NCBI GenBank assembly: GCA_022577435.1
Contig: JAKOON010000022.1
Location: 9,577,230 to 9,641,229 of the forward strand
Direction of reading: 5' to 3'
DNA: 64,000 nt
Source of the DNA: Embiotoca jacksoni
Taxonomy: Eukaryota; Chordata; Actinopteri; Embiotocidae
Shown here: positions 15,633 through 29,150 of the stretch, piece by piece
Layout: each line of letters begins with the position of its first letter
Position numbering within the stretch: position 1 is the stretch's first letter
Translations under genes and position numbers: made by a program
Notes under the pieces: model-generated
Database searches by the model: none
Told to the model about the DNA's origin: nothing
The model's input: the letters and a program-made list of their open reading frames with translations, nothing else

Positions 15633-15960
15633 CGTTTGCTGCAACCCGGCTGCTGCTGCTGCTGCCTCCTCCGTCTCTGAGTGTGTGTGTGTGTTGATGC
15701 TGCTGAAAACGATGAGGTGTGTGTGTGTGCGCGTGTGCGCGTGTGTGCGCGTGTATATGTGTGTGTGTTTGAGGTACCGTGCCCGGCTGGTGTGTCCGTC
15801 CCCCCTCAGCCGCTGCAACAGCAAGCTGTGGTCCACACGGCTCCTCTCTGCTCTCCTCTCCTCCTCACCAGCTCCCCCCCCCCCCTGCCGCTGTCAAAAA
15901 CCAGCAGCGACGCAAAGATCGTCTATTCTTCACAGAAGACGACGCACTCACCGGCGAAAG
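15633..15960 (-). other. Candidate untranslated first exon / GC-rich promoter
   Basis: Read on the minus strand, this GC-rich, CAG- and GA-rich segment ends at a strong donor (ACG|GTGAGT, exon end 15633). It lies in a broader CpG-rich region (about 15.1-16.0 kb). No long open frame crosses it, so it would be untranslated. Human NRCAM is on the same strand next to PNPLA8 and starts with untranslated exons, which makes nrcam exon 1 the obvious candidate, but that is synteny-based inference. A GT/GC dinucleotide tract lies inside the block and weakens the case. Confidence 0.3.
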
Positions 15961-17252
15961 AAAAGCGCTTGACATTGTGTCGTCCCCTTTTTCTTTTTTT
16001 TTAAAAGCTCCTTTTCGGCTGAAACAGACTCAGCAAAAATTAGATTTAAGTCAACATTTGCTGTCGGCGTTTTCAGCTGCATCCAGTTTCTCTTACATCG
16101 TGACCATGTCCTATATTTCTATGCGCATGCAAACATATAGCCTGATATAAAAAAAAAAAAAAAGAAAAAAAAAAGTTTAACTTTCTTTTTTTTCTTAAGT
16201 AGCTCAATATTGATTAATATTAGTCTAAGTGTCTGTACACTAACTTCATAGAGAGTTATCTGATGTAACAGTTGCTGAGAAAGGATGGACTGGCCCGTTG
16301 TCTAAAAGTAGTTTCAATCTTTGCGACATTGAGAATACGCCAATTACTAATTGTAAATAGAAAATATATCAGAGTGAGACGTCTTTAATTTACAACGATC
16401 TTTCAGTCGCTCTCAATCTGATGCAGAAGGAGGAAAAAAAATGGCAGCCGCAGCGACCCCTTTTTAATGAGCGGCAGCAGAAGGACCTGCAGAGAGATGC
16501 GTGAAATAAACAATAACCCTGCAGAGACGTCTACTGTTATCATTTATGGATCTTAATACAGGCTCTCCGAGTAGCAGGCCTATATTTCTAAAAAAAAAAA
16601 TAACAATAATAATAATAAGTCTACGTCTGTGGTAACCATCAACAAGTTTTGTTTGTTGTTTGAATCTATTTTTCTTGTGTATTTATTTTCAAAATTAATC
16701 ATTTTCCTCCTAAATTTACCGAGATTGTTTTATGTTAATCGTTGTTAAAGTTGTAATTTCTAGATGCGTTTTACATCGTTTTATAAAACGCTGTAATGTA
16801 GCAGTTTAATCACCGGAACTAATAAATTGTCAGACAGGAAACATGGACTGCGTCGGATACAAAACAAAAACTTGCCTGTCAAAATGTGCTGCTGCTTCTT
16901 GGATGTTTCCCAACGTCGGCTGTGACGCACACAGGTGTTTTCTCTGTCACCGTCACCGGACAGGTGGCGTATGTATGCGGACACAAAACGAGGCAAGTGC
17001 CGGTGTCAAAACACCGGACTGCGCATCACGTTATAATTACCGGCCCCGCCAATCCATCTCATTTGGAGACGCCAGACCCTTATCTCACATGTCAGCCGTG
17101 CGCGAACACCTCTCAACTCCCAGTCACGGACAGACCGAGCACGTCTCACACACATTAAGACTCGTCATTAACACGGCCGGCCATCAACCTCCACATTATT
17201 TCTCCCTCACTCTATTCTGTCTCTGTGATGACTTTATTTTCTCCATCATCAT

Positions 17253-17287
<35 letters not shown>

Positions 17288-17470
17288 GAAGCGTAAATAA
17301 TCAAAGCAGTGAGCTTAGCTTCGACTGCTGCTCCCCACCAGGCATGTTTAGGTCATCAGCAAAGTGTGGAGAAAAAAGAAAAGTTAACTTGTAATTTCTC
17401 TACATGATATGTGCATGTAGTAACACTCATTACAAGGCCGAGGGGGATTGAGTAAGGTGCCTCTAATAGT

Positions 17471-17531
17471 GGTGACGGGCCCTGGCCCTGGGGGTGACGG
17501 GCCTGGGGGGGACGGGCCCTGGGGGGGACGG
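17471..17531. repeat. G-rich minisatellite
   Basis: Roughly three to four degenerate copies of a 15-18 base unit built on GGTGACGGGCCCTGG, with runs of five to seven Gs. The plus strand has several closely spaced G runs, so quadruplex folding is possible. Confidence 0.75.
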
Positions 17532-18938
17532 CTGCAACCAAAACGTTGCTAAACATGAAGTCCAAATATGTTGGGCGTGTGCGCAAAACTCATTTGTGGA
17601 CCAGCTCACTAAATTAAATGCACCAATTGTTCTCCGTGGGTCCGACTACGCTGATCTTTAAAAAAAAAAAAAAAAAAAAAAGACCTTAATGTTGACCCAG
17701 GAGACTTGAGTTTACGCCGTGGCGCAGCCAGTGCTGTCTTGACACTCATGCAGTGCAAATAAGGATGTGTGTTTGTCTGTTGCAGGCGTGTCCCCGCGCT
17801 AACCGACTGGCAGAGATCTGCGGAGAGCCACGCCACCGTGTAAACTGTTCTGACGTTTCTGTTCCAATGAGGAGGCGTGGTGACGGACAGATGTGTTTTC
17901 TTTTCCACGGCGGGACATTACAGACATACTGCTGTCAAAGTGTGACTATTTCTGAAACAGTGTCTCTTCTATAAGCCTGTAATATAGTATACAAAAAGAA
18001 AGAGAAAAAAAACAACCTGTAAACTGATTATGGAACTACTCTGGAATTAGATTTGTGCTAAAGTCATTTGTGCTCACCATGTTTCAGTTATCAATTTACA
18101 TGTTCTGGATCTGCTCCAGAGCTTCTCTGTGTACTTTAAAACTAGTTTATACAGGCCGGGATATATTATAGTAAAACAATGTCTCTTTGACATCCACCAG
18201 GCACGTGCTTCTGTTACTGTTATTGTTTACCCAACAGCCTTCCTAACTTGGTCCGGGAGCTCCATCTGACAAACATCCGACACTGCTTATCCTGAGATGA
18301 TCCAGGTAAAGAAGAAGACGGGGCTCTTCAGGAAGAAAACGTGTTGGAAAAAGCGACTTTCCTCAAACTGTTTCCGCTGTGACAGATGGGATGCATGAAT
18401 CTTCTTCCTATTCCTGTGTGGGCTTCACACGCACTTCTAACCCCACAGGGACTTATTTGTTGGCTCAGATGCAGGATCGGAGCTACTGTACACTCATAGA
18501 ATCCGATCACATGTTTATCAGTGGCTCTCGTTACGTAACCGTGTCTATATGTGTAGCTGCAGCCCACTGAGCGAGGTTGTGATACTGCCGTCCACTTAAA
18601 AACAAAGCGGATGCTCAATAAAACAAGGTGGGACAACTCCAGGCTAACATCTCCTCACAGCTGCACTGCTGCTTTTATAAGAAGAAGGCAAGAGGTGAGG
18701 CTCATGAATATGAGCCAACTAAAGGAGCAAAAGAAAATGGCATTATTATACTTTTTCTGTGCGGCACAATTTCCCTTACAGCAGCATAATAAAGCAGGCC
18801 GATTGTGTAACACATTTCTGCCCGATCAGGGACAATTTTAGGCAAACGTGGGCACATACATTGAGAAGATTGTAAATGAGAGGGGAACTATAACGGTTGC
18901 TAGGGAACACCATAAGACCACACAATCCAATTCTGCTT

Positions 18939-18982
18939 GAGGAGGAGGAGGAGGAAGAGGAGGAGGAGGAGGAGGAGGAGGA
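18939..18982. repeat. (GGA)n trinucleotide repeat
   Basis: About 14 GGA units with one AGA interruption. It yields poly-Ser and poly-Pro spurious frames on the minus strand. Confidence 0.95.
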
Positions 18983-21413
18983 GAGACAGACAGCTCCTGC
19001 CAACACACAAAACTAATAGTGCAGTGGTATGAACTATATATAAATATATCGTGCTCCTTCATGTAAACACTGCCTGGCAGACTTCTCTTTACCTCGGCAC
19101 TTTGACCTTTATGCTCGCGGAAACCGCCAACAGGAAAGTCATCGCGAGAGAGTGTTAATCTCATGCTCACCTTATCGGTCCGTCTTGACTGCAATTGTCA
19201 AAGACACCAAGTCTTCCCAACAGCCTGACTGGAGGCCTAAAAAATATTTTGTTGGACGGCAGATTTTCCCAGATGAAAATAAGCCTCCGTGTTCAAAACT
19301 TTCAGATCTTCAAATATGCGCGGCAAAGTTTTAAATCACGCAAAATGAATTAGAGCTACTTGGGGATCAAAACGCGAATTAAAAGCGGGCATTTTTGTCG
19401 CTACATTTTTTTTGGGGGGGGGGAAGAAATTTGATTCAAAGCCAGAAAATTATGATGAAAGGGCAGCTTGACTGACACTCTGCCAGCGAGCCTGAGGCGT
19501 AGATTGCAACATTTTCAGGGTGAAAATATGTTTTGTTGTTCTTACCACAGTGGATTTTACAAAGCTCCCGCAGCTCATCATGGCAATTTTTTTTTGTCTT
19601 TATGGAGTCAGTTCACTGGAATGACTCTCATCTTCTTATTAATTCCTAGTTACAGTTTTACGTACGCAGGTTTTGAGGTATCCACCTCTAAAATATATAT
19701 TTCACCCAATTTTGGCAGAATGGTTACGTTTTTCATCACAGGAGGACACTTGGGATTCTTTAGTGACATTTCTATTGTGCGGTTTGTGTTAATTGGAGAT
19801 GAAGCAGCAGGATCTAAAAGCAGACATAAATAACTAAAAGCAATTAATATGACATACATTCCTGTTGCCTATATCGCCTTTACTTCTAATTCTATTAAAT
19901 TAAAAGAGGCAAGAGGTCAAAAGAGAGCATTTTATATCAAGGTTTTGACAACCACATTTTATTATTTCATGACATTTTATCATCTGTTTTTTGCATGCCA
20001 CTATGTAATGAAGAAGGGAGGAATCAGGGCAGTTTGGATTCTCACAAATGTACTGTGTTCAATTTGTAAAGTGTACAACAACAATTACCACGGCCGAGGA
20101 ATTCAGGCTTGATTTAGTTTACAAGTGAAAGCTTTATATCAAATAAGGGGCCACAAGTCACTGCTCTAAGTAGAACAGACATGCTTTGTACCAGAAAGAT
20201 TACAATAATCACAGTGTAATACTTAAATAGAAGTATTGGAACAGATTTTAGAGTGGCCGTGTGTATTTCTTTTGTTATATTCTTAAATTAAACTCTAGCA
20301 AGAGCACTCTAAAGAATTCATAATTACTTCAAATATTATTTACATTTTTCCCAACAGAAGCGAAGACTTCTATCTTACAAAGTGCATGAGGTTTTCGTCT
20401 TTCTTGTGTACAGTGTTACAAAGAGTCCGTCATGTTTATGTTCTCACTGTGCAACCATGTATTAATTACAACTTAATGTATTCAAGTTTCTGAAAATGGA
20501 AACAAACACTACTCATTTCTTTACAAAATCACCACAGTTCATATCATGTTGGCATTTACTCTTCACATAGTTAGTATAGTATTGGACAACCAGTCTTTGT
20601 GCGTCCCAGATGGTTAGAAATCTTATATTTTCTGTCTATGATTACCTAAGTAAAGGCTTTTCCTTTCCTTTTTCAATTCTTCTTTAAGAATATTCTTCTT
20701 TATGTTCTTCTATATTCTTCTGTATTAGTCTGTCTCCATCATGGACACATCCTGTAGGAATGTGCTATATCATATAGTTCATGATAATATTGGAATAAAA
20801 AAATTTATGTTGTGATAACGGCAACATTCAGATTTGTTAAGCATACATTATACTGTCACGTAGCATAACAGTGCAGTATAGTTAAATGCGTGTTCCACAT
20901 GTGATTTTAGGCAAATAAACCAAACAAACGATTTAGTTTTCTTATTTTGAATAACCCATCGGTAGGTGATGTGTTAGTTTTAACTGAATATTTGAAGGCA
21001 CACTTCTTTTTTTTGACATAAAACTATAACACGTGTCACAATTAGATGTTCTTGAAATGATTAATGCAATCTTTGAGTATTTTGTCATACTGTCACAAAT
21101 ATTCTTATTGAAGAAACACCCGAAAATATTATGGTATTATTTTAGGTCCATATTGCCCACCCCAGACATCCTGTCCCATCAAATATGTTATTTCTCCCTA
21201 TTATCAATAGTATTGTCTTAATATTGATGAATAATTATCTTTCACTGTAAGTAAGACGATATTCAAACCACATAAACATAAGCTAGATGCTTCAAAATGT
21301 GGCTAGTTTGCAACACTTACTCTATCAGGTTATTATTTTTGTTATTTTGTTTTGATGCTCTGTGTTTTCTTACCTTAAAAACTTTAGTGGTCACACTGCT
21401 GCTGGACTTACAA

Positions 21414-23938
21414 CTACAGCTTGGAGACGAAGGGGAGGCCCTGGTACATGTCGGCCTTCAGCTTGGCCCATTCGGCCAGTCTCTGGATGGTGCTCTTCTC
21501 CTGGCACAGCACGCTGGCCGCCTTCCTCAGCTTTGCCTCGTTGCACTCCAGATAGCGCTCCCCCTCACTCTTGAGGAAGTTCAGCTTGTCCGTGCGGCTC
21601 TCGTTCAACGGGATGTCCTCGCTCATGTAGGGGTTGAAGCGGAAGTAGGTGTCCGGGGGCAGCAAGGCGTCCAGCATGGTGTGCACCTCTGAAAGGAGGA
21701 TTGTCTCTTAAAAGTGTGTCTGTTCTACGGTGCGTCACACTGCCTCTGACCACACGCCTCTAACCTACAGTTATTAAATGTGTGTGGGATGTCCAACACT
21801 TACATTTGGGGTCATCTTACCCTCGGTATCTGTGGCACTGCTGATGACGTGGGAGAGTTTGGTCTTGAGGCTGGTGAAGGTCGTGCTGTTTTTGCCCACC
21901 GTCTCGTGCCGCCCGGTGCCCAGAGACAACACACACTGCAGAGGCGTGTTCGGCCACAGACACTTACACTCGTGGATGGCCAAAGCTGTGGGGTTGTTGA
22001 TGAGGAGTCCTCCATCCTAAAAAAGAAAAACAAGACACCTTCAGGCGTCGCTTCAGTCAATTACATTTACAACATTTTTAGACATGAGACATGCACAGAG
22101 AGGGGACTTTGTGTCCACTGCATGTGGCTGTGGTTTAAATATATCTGTTGTGACAGCTATTTGGGGACAAATGAGGTGACGTGGACAGGCTGTCCCAGAG
22201 TTACACAGCTTTGGGCCAGAGGAAGAGAAGCTCGTGGGCCGGCGGTGCGCCCCACTGGCAAACAGCCTTGTTTGTTCACAAGTAAACAAGCAGGAAAAGC
22301 TGTGTTTTTAGCAGACATGACCCATATAATGAGGCTGACAGCTGCATGACCCTGAATTCAGCTTGACTGATAAATCATACATTTCAGTATTCTCATCGTC
22401 ACAAATTTAATTCAGAAGCTTATAATTAATGATTCGCTTTTTTAATTCGGCATGTGGCGTCCTTTCACCTAATAATCTTACCAGGTTCATGAAAGAGTTG
22501 CTGACCTAAATGATGCCGACAATGAGAGAAAGAGGACAGTCGGGCTCAATGGTTGCCTCGACCGATTTAGTGCTCGCGCTTTTTTCCTCTGTCTTTCCCC
22601 TTAAGTCAAGTTCTGGACCTCATCCAAGCACTGACGTGCTTCTGGCTGGGATTGATAAGAGATGCAGAGTGAGGCACACCATCTTGCACAGCAGAGCAGG
22701 GGTAAAGGTTATTTCCACACCTCGACAGGTGGTGGGTCAGCAGAAAAAGTAGCCAAGCAACCAATGCAGAAGTGTGAGTACTGAGGAGAACTCTGAAAAC
22801 ATGAGAAAGGTACCAGATATGATATCTAAATCAAACATCTTTTGTATAACAGTTATTTCTTAACCAATTCTAGTTTATCAAAATAATTAACATTTTGTTC
22901 TAAGATGCTTATTTCATGTGTTAATATGGGTGACTGTTGCTCTCAATTAGTTATCTGTTCTGCCAAGGAATTATTATGAGGCAACTACATCCTTATCACA
23001 TTTTTAGGGTGGTTATGAGGCCGTTAATCCAAAGATTTAACATATTACTATAGTGAACCAAGTGGCGTCACCTAGCTGATTGTGAACTGCCTTTTGAATC
23101 CTTGAGTTCTGACATTTTGCCCGTCGCCATTTTAGGGTTTTTTTGGAGCCAGAATTGATCATGTTTGGACGAGAGGGTGGCGCCGAGAAGGATCTGCCTG
23201 AGAAACCGAAGACACGATGTCTGCTCATCTGTACCAGTAACCTGACTGCACCCCAGGTATGCCAATCAAATGAGACACACCACGAAACATACCTGTCTTT
23301 GGGGCCTTTTATCTAATTATGGAATTATTTTCAGAACACTGATCAGAAGTTAATTTAGCTTATTACGCCGTGATGATTTGTGGAAAAAAAAGGTATCAGC
23401 TTTGCATTTCATGAGGTGGCGCTTTATTAAAAGGGAGTCTATTGGAGACTGAGGTGTTTTGGAGCCAGTGATATTGCACACCAGGAGACTATGCATGTAG
23501 TCTATGAGTTGAACAGAATTTGCTCAATTCTTCACATCAGATTGATTACACATATCTTTCTTAGCTCAACCTCTCACTTCAAGGTCTCACCTCTCTGAAT
23601 GACATTCAGTTTGCCTCCAATCTCAACAAAATACTGATCTAATTCAGCATTGAACTGAAGGGTGACATCATAACACTTGCTTTCCACAAGGACAACCTGC
23701 AGCTGAGGGGGAAATATATATAAATTTGACCTCTGTCCTGAGTCTGTGAATGTAACTCTTCTCTGCAGTGTTCATGTGTGGGTATATATGTATTTTTGAT
23801 TCCCTCAAATGACAGAATTCTCCTGAGAAATACCGCTGCTTGAGCCGAAAACTAGAGTAGAAGTGAGACCAGTGGGTGGCAACGGTAGCTCAAACTGTTG
23901 ATGGAACACGATACGGCTGCAAGAGGAATGTGGAGAGA

Positions 23939-23998
<60 letters not shown>

Positions 23999-25247
23999 GT
24001 CTTTCCATCTCCATATTTCCATCCCTGCTGTCATCACAGAGTCCATGGGAAACAGAAACTTTCTGCAGAGGTGAGTGGGGACAAAACAAACCAAAGAATA
24101 TTATACATGCAAAGGCAAAAAAGATTGTTGTTGTAGTTTTTCCCATATCATATCATCTTGTCTGGTTGACACATGTATGGCAAACACAGCTTTTGAGGAC
24201 TAGAGGTTTCAGTTAGTTCCTGTGATAAAATAATGTCAGAAAAAGCTTTTCAAGCAAAAAAAAAAAACTAGAAGGTCGTTTGTTTTAATTCTAACTTCAT
24301 AGAAGGATCAAGGCTTTGGTCAGTAAATATGCAAAGTGGAATTAGAGATTAGGATCAGTTACTGACCAAAACATAAGAGAAGGCTGTCTACCAGGGTTCT
24401 TGGGTTATTAGGTAGCAGGGGACAGAATGAGGCACACGGCTAATTTAGCTTAAGTAGGTTATTAAAAATGAAGCGAAGCCTCGAGCATAATTGCCATCCA
24501 TAAAGACTATCTAAAGATATCTGGCCTAATAACCAAACTTCATGAAATAACATGCTAATAAAACTCGAATTGGACATCCCCCAAAAGGCACATAAAAGTG
24601 GTATAAAAGACATGAAGGCTACTTAGCTTGTTGTAATCTATCAGATGTTTCAACACAGAATTACAAAACACTGAAAAGCCGATTTTCATTCAGTGACCTC
24701 CAACTTAAACACTATCAACGTTTCTTTTGACATAATAATTTATCCTCCTATTCTTGTGTGTCTCTGTGACTCAATAGAGAAAAGTGCTGGCATCCATTAC
24801 CCAATACACTCTTAAACTGTGTGACAATGAGCGATGTGAAACTCAACGTACGGAGAAAAACTAAGATGCGTTTGATCACCACAGTGTCCAGCTAAGTATC
24901 AGACTCGATTTTCAGTCAGTAGTAGCACGGCGGTCGGACAGACAGGCCTTCTTATTGGATATTCTCTTTCATGACGACATTCCGAGTCATAAAAGGATAA
25001 AGCCTTTGATGTTTAGGGGCGCAGACCAGGTCTAAAGACTCCCTTTCTCACTACATCTCATTCTATTGACTTTCTCTCAATCGTGCAGACTTTTAACAGC
25101 GAGAAGAGAGGATGAGCCAATCAGGGGGATCGTCTCAAGGTTGTGGGTTTGGAAGAGTGACACAAATCTACACACAAATCCTCGATGTTTGCTCACACAC
25201 TCTCTCACACACTCACACTCTCACACTCTCACACTCACTCACGCACA

Positions 25248-25302
<55 letters not shown>

Positions 25303-28300
25303 CAAGGATCTCGTGGAAAATGTGGCGCTGTAGCAGAAGCATATTGATTGGTAAGATTTCAAATCAGGCTTTAGTCTGCATTATGTGAATGTTGTTATAA
25401 TATTGACAACAGTTTTGAAATCCCTCAATGTTTAACAAAATGGCACGAGTCAATACAAGCTTAATTTTTAAGAGAAACATTTATGGGAAAAAATAATAAT
25501 ACTAACACTCCAATACGTCACGCGAAACCAGTTTCTATAGAATAAATTGCTACATCCTGATTTTTTTTTTTGGTCTTACATATTAATTAATATTAATTGT
25601 CACTTCCTATTTTCCTTTCTCAAAGCTTCTATATTGAAATTCAATAAAGTCATCTGAGCAGACCTAAACCTCCCAGTTATCTCTTCACTTCTGTGCCGTA
25701 CCTGATGAAGGTCTTTTCCCAGAACAAATTCCTGAAAGTATCCCGGGGCGGCAGACGAGGCCCTGATAGCCTGCCACATCTTGTGTTTGCAGTCTCCAAG
25801 GTAGTGGGATCTCACTCCTGGCATGAGCCTGTAGTTCCTGAACACATAGGCCTTAAGCGGCAAACCTCTGTTCACAATGGTGCTCACTGCTGACACCTAG
25901 TGGACACACAGGAAATACACAACAGGTCTATATTTTCAAGCATTTCATCAAACGGATGTTTTTTCCCCGAGTGGTTTGCTGTACAGAAGGCAAAGGGCAA
26001 AAAAAGCACACCTGAAACGTTAAGATCTGAAAGTGTGTCACTTTGTATGTGAACATGCTCAAAAGAGTTATGTCAATCATCTATCATAACACAGTAGAGT
26101 TAAACAGACACATGACTTACTTTAGGGCAGTGAGGGTCCCTGGCACTCTCAATCATTCGGCCCTCACCCATCCGCTCTCTGAAGACAACAAGCAAACAAA
26201 AACAGATAACAAATAAAGTAGAGTAAAGTAAAGTATTTCCATTCCTGCCTCTTTGAAACTGAGGATGGAAGTGAGGTGTGATTGAATACTATGACTGTAA
26301 AAAAAATAAAAAATAAAAGAGTCTCTCAGACTAACTTGAGGATGTTTTCCCAGATTTCGCTGTCGTAGAAAGCATGGCTCCAGCCCATCTTCACAGTTCC
26401 AACGATGACGTTCTGACTGAACACATCCGAGCCGAGCTTTCTGTACATCTCCTCGCACTCTTCGAGGGGGATCTGAAAAATCCCCAGCATGAAGGCCAGG
26501 ATGGCACCTGAGTGAGCAAGGGACAACTGACATTAAAACCGACACAAGACTGAGCCCATCTGACATTAAGTCTCTGGGATCAATGAGGATCAAGCTCAAA
26601 AACGAGTGAAAGTAAAACAACGACTATCATACCCGTGCTGACTCCACAGATGTAGTCGAAGAGCTGATGGACCTGTTTCCCAGTCATTTCCTGCAGTTTG
26701 TGGAGAGTCTGCAGGGCCAGCAGTCCCCTGTAACAAAGTCAAAAACTTTACAGATCAAGCCAAACATTATACAGCGTCTTACATTTAGAGCACTAAACAC
26801 AAAGTCAAACAATGGAGAAAGTACTGTGCACTATAGTTTGTGTCAGCGCCACTCTTTTCTTTAGACACATTATTGCTGTTCAGCAGTTTCATTTTATATC
26901 GCTCAGCAGTGGAGATGTGTTTTGCAGATTAAATTTGTAATATAAAAATGGCACCTTGTCCCCCCTCCATCTATGGCCAGGACCCTAATTCCTCTGCCTT
27001 TGACTGGTTCAGTGTAACCAACCAAGGACAGAGCTTCTCTCACAGCAGCCTGAAGGGGAAGGTCTCTGGCCTGGCGCAGTCGTAGCAGGCAGGGAAGCAA
27101 ACTTTCCTGAAGGTTACAAACACAATTCCCCACTTACAAGAACATTCAAAGACGGTACAACCCACCGGCTGACTTCAAAGCAAACTGCAGGGTATGTGGA
27201 AAAAAAAAAGAAAAAAGAAAAGGTGACAAACCTTGATGGCTACACCTCGTGTTTCGGGGAACTCCAACAGATGAAAGCTGAGCTCCTCCACTCGAGTCGT
27301 GAGGAGTTTGACATCGGTGACCCTCTGCAGGCCTTTCACCAGAACCCTGGTCCTGTTGTCCACACTCACTCTGGCTGTTATCTACACAACAAACACCGGC
27401 GACGTCAGGCGAACGTACACGACAGTCCAAATATGAGCGCATATATTCTATAAAATTACATGGAAATTAGTATTTCTAAACTGTTACTGTATTCCAAAGG
27501 TTACTTCTATATGTTGTGTGATGTATATAATTTCACTCAGATATAGTTTAAACTGCCAAAAAAAAAACATTTTAAATAGACGTAGACAAAAATGTTCAAG
27601 CTTTTTAAACCAGCAGTCCAAAATTATTCAGCAAATTTAATGAACACACAATCGTCTTCTTCTTTTTTTTTTTTTCATTTCAGTTTTATGTCAGTTCACG
27701 TGTTTTTTTCTCACATTAAACAAAGTGTTTGTTACAGCTCTAATTAACATCTCACCTTTTCCCGTTGAGTTATCAGCTGTTGCTTGGCTTTCTCCTCCTC
27801 ACTCTCCGTCTTCTCCCCTGCCTTGTCCTGGGCAGGTTCCTCCACAGCGACTGCTGAAGCCTTGTCATTTTCGGCTGCTATTTTTTTGGAATCACTTCTA
27901 AATTTGGGGACCAGAGGCGCAATGTAGCTGCCAACAAACGCCTGAACACTGGGCCGAGGGTAGGCTAGGTAGTGGGTGAAGCCTTTTTTAGGGGAGGTGG
28001 TAGGCACGGGGGTGGACTGAGCTGCACTTTCAGTTGCAGGGGTTTCAGAGGAGGGAGTCTCTACCACAGGACTGAGCTTTTCTGACTGAGAGGGAGGGAC
28101 AGGAGAGGCGGTGGCTCCTTCAATACTCTTTGCCTCCGACACCGGGGACAAAACAGGAATGTGGTCGCCAGCCGTCCGAGGAACGGGGCGAAGAACAGCT
28201 TCAGAAACACCATCATCTCCTTCGCTGCGCTGCTGCGGCCCTTTCTCTCCATCCTCTCCCTGCGCGCTGGTGCCGAAGTAACTATTGATGTGGTGGGCTA

Positions 28301-28745
28301 GCGTTTTGGAGGTCTCGTCCATGTTGGTGGACAGAGCTGCTGGGTGGAACAGCTGCATGGTTTGTTTTGCCACAGCAGAGGAAGAGCTTGATGCAGACAC
28401 ATTTGCCACTGAAGCTAAACTAGATTTAGACTTCGTGGCAACAAAAGGCTTCTCTTCAACTTGCTGCTTTGCTGTGATTTGCTTACCTGCGTCTTCCTCC
28501 GCTGTCTTCCTCTCACCTTCTTGTTCTTCTTGCTCTTCTTCTTGTTCTTCTTTCATTGTGGTCACAGGTGTTGAGGCAGCAGTTGTGTGGTTAGAGGTTA
28601 GGGTCTCAGCTTTGACCAGGGCTTTCTCTGCATGGGTGCTGTCAACTGTGGCGCTGCCAGGCTTGAGACGGGAGATCTTGGAGATGAGGTCTGTGCTGCT
28701 CACTGCCTTGGTGACACTGTTGAGTGTGCTCCTAAGCCGCGACAT
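21414..28745 (-). CDS. pnpla8: Calcium-independent phospholipase A2 gamma (patatin-like phospholipase domain 8)
   Basis: Membrane-associated phospholipase that releases fatty acids from phospholipids in mitochondria and peroxisomes. Nine coding exons join in frame to 760 residues (human 782): 28745-27756, 27381-27232, 27106-26955, 26727-26633, 26507-26336, 26178-26121, 25896-25702, 22016-21821 and 21688-21414, all with GT-AG borders. Visible motifs are GRGIR followed by DGGGTR (about 417-431), the lipase motif GVSTG with Ser461, the dyad aspartate in DGG (Asp605) and a C-terminal SKL peroxisomal signal. The Ser-Asp spacing of 144 residues equals that of human Ser483-Asp627. Residues 1-330 are low-complexity except MSRLRSTLNSVTKAV at the start and HINSYF further on. 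A TGA lies in frame five codons before the ATG, so the protein starts at the equivalent of an internal human methionine. Stop is TAG. Confidence 0.96.
23040..23480. repeat. Interspersed repeat fragment in pnpla8 intron
   Basis: Phrases such as TTTTGGAGCCAG (twice, near 23.14 and 23.46 kb) and the surrounding text resemble an interspersed repeat I associate with teleost genomes. It lies in the 3.7 kb intron between pnpla8 coding exons 7 and 8. Family assignment is from memory and unverified. Confidence 0.35.
23941..23997. repeat. (CA)n microsatellite
   Basis: About 28 CA units inside a pnpla8 intron. Confidence 0.97.
25189..25300. repeat. Compound CACT/CA microsatellite
   Basis: Starts as irregular CACTCT/CACACT units and passes into about 26 pure CA units, inside a pnpla8 intron. 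Confidence 0.95.
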
Positions 28746-29150
28746 GCGTCTGCTGGTTCACTGGGAGCGGCAGCGAAGAAACTAACTGTATCAAGCAAAG
28801 CGATGTGGCTTTAAAATTTGCATAAAATAATGCAGCATTTTGGCGGGCCATGTGCCACGAGATACAGTGTTGAAATGCTGCTGCTTGCTCCGCTCTTTCC
28901 TGAAAAAAAAAATAAAAAAAATATTGAATGGAAATGATCTCAAGAGCACGAATAACATAAAACAAGACACTTTTTTTTTCTTTTTTTTTTTTTACATCCT
29001 TGCAGGTAAAAAGTGGGCCAACAGAGGGCTCCATCCGACCTCCTCCCTATCCTGGTAACCCTGGCAACAGCTCAAGCAACAAAACAGATGCTGACAACAG
29101 ACTTCCCGAAAGACCCTGGATGTCCTGTGAGCCGATCTGAGGGGGGCAAT

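Larger units (their letters stand above)
15961..21413. other. Gene-free stretch upstream of the putative first exon
   Basis: No supportable exon. It holds long poly(T) and poly(A) runs (for example near 17.26-17.28 and 17.66-17.68 kb), a G-rich minisatellite, a GGA run and AT-rich sequence toward 19.5-21.3 kb. The part nearest 21.4 kb should contain the pnpla8 3' untranslated region; I could not fix its polyadenylation signal. Confidence 0.5.

Noticed and set aside
16843..17394. 183-codon plus-strand open frame
   Set aside because: It runs through a long poly(T) tract and has no conserved motif; a chance frame.
19468..19833. 121-codon plus-strand open frame in AT-rich sequence, with a 69-codon frame opposite
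   Set aside because: No recognisable domain, no splice context or promoter, and both strands are open, which points to low stop density and not to coding.
28285..28785. 166-codon plus-strand open frame
   Set aside because: Antisense of the low-complexity first coding exon of pnpla8.
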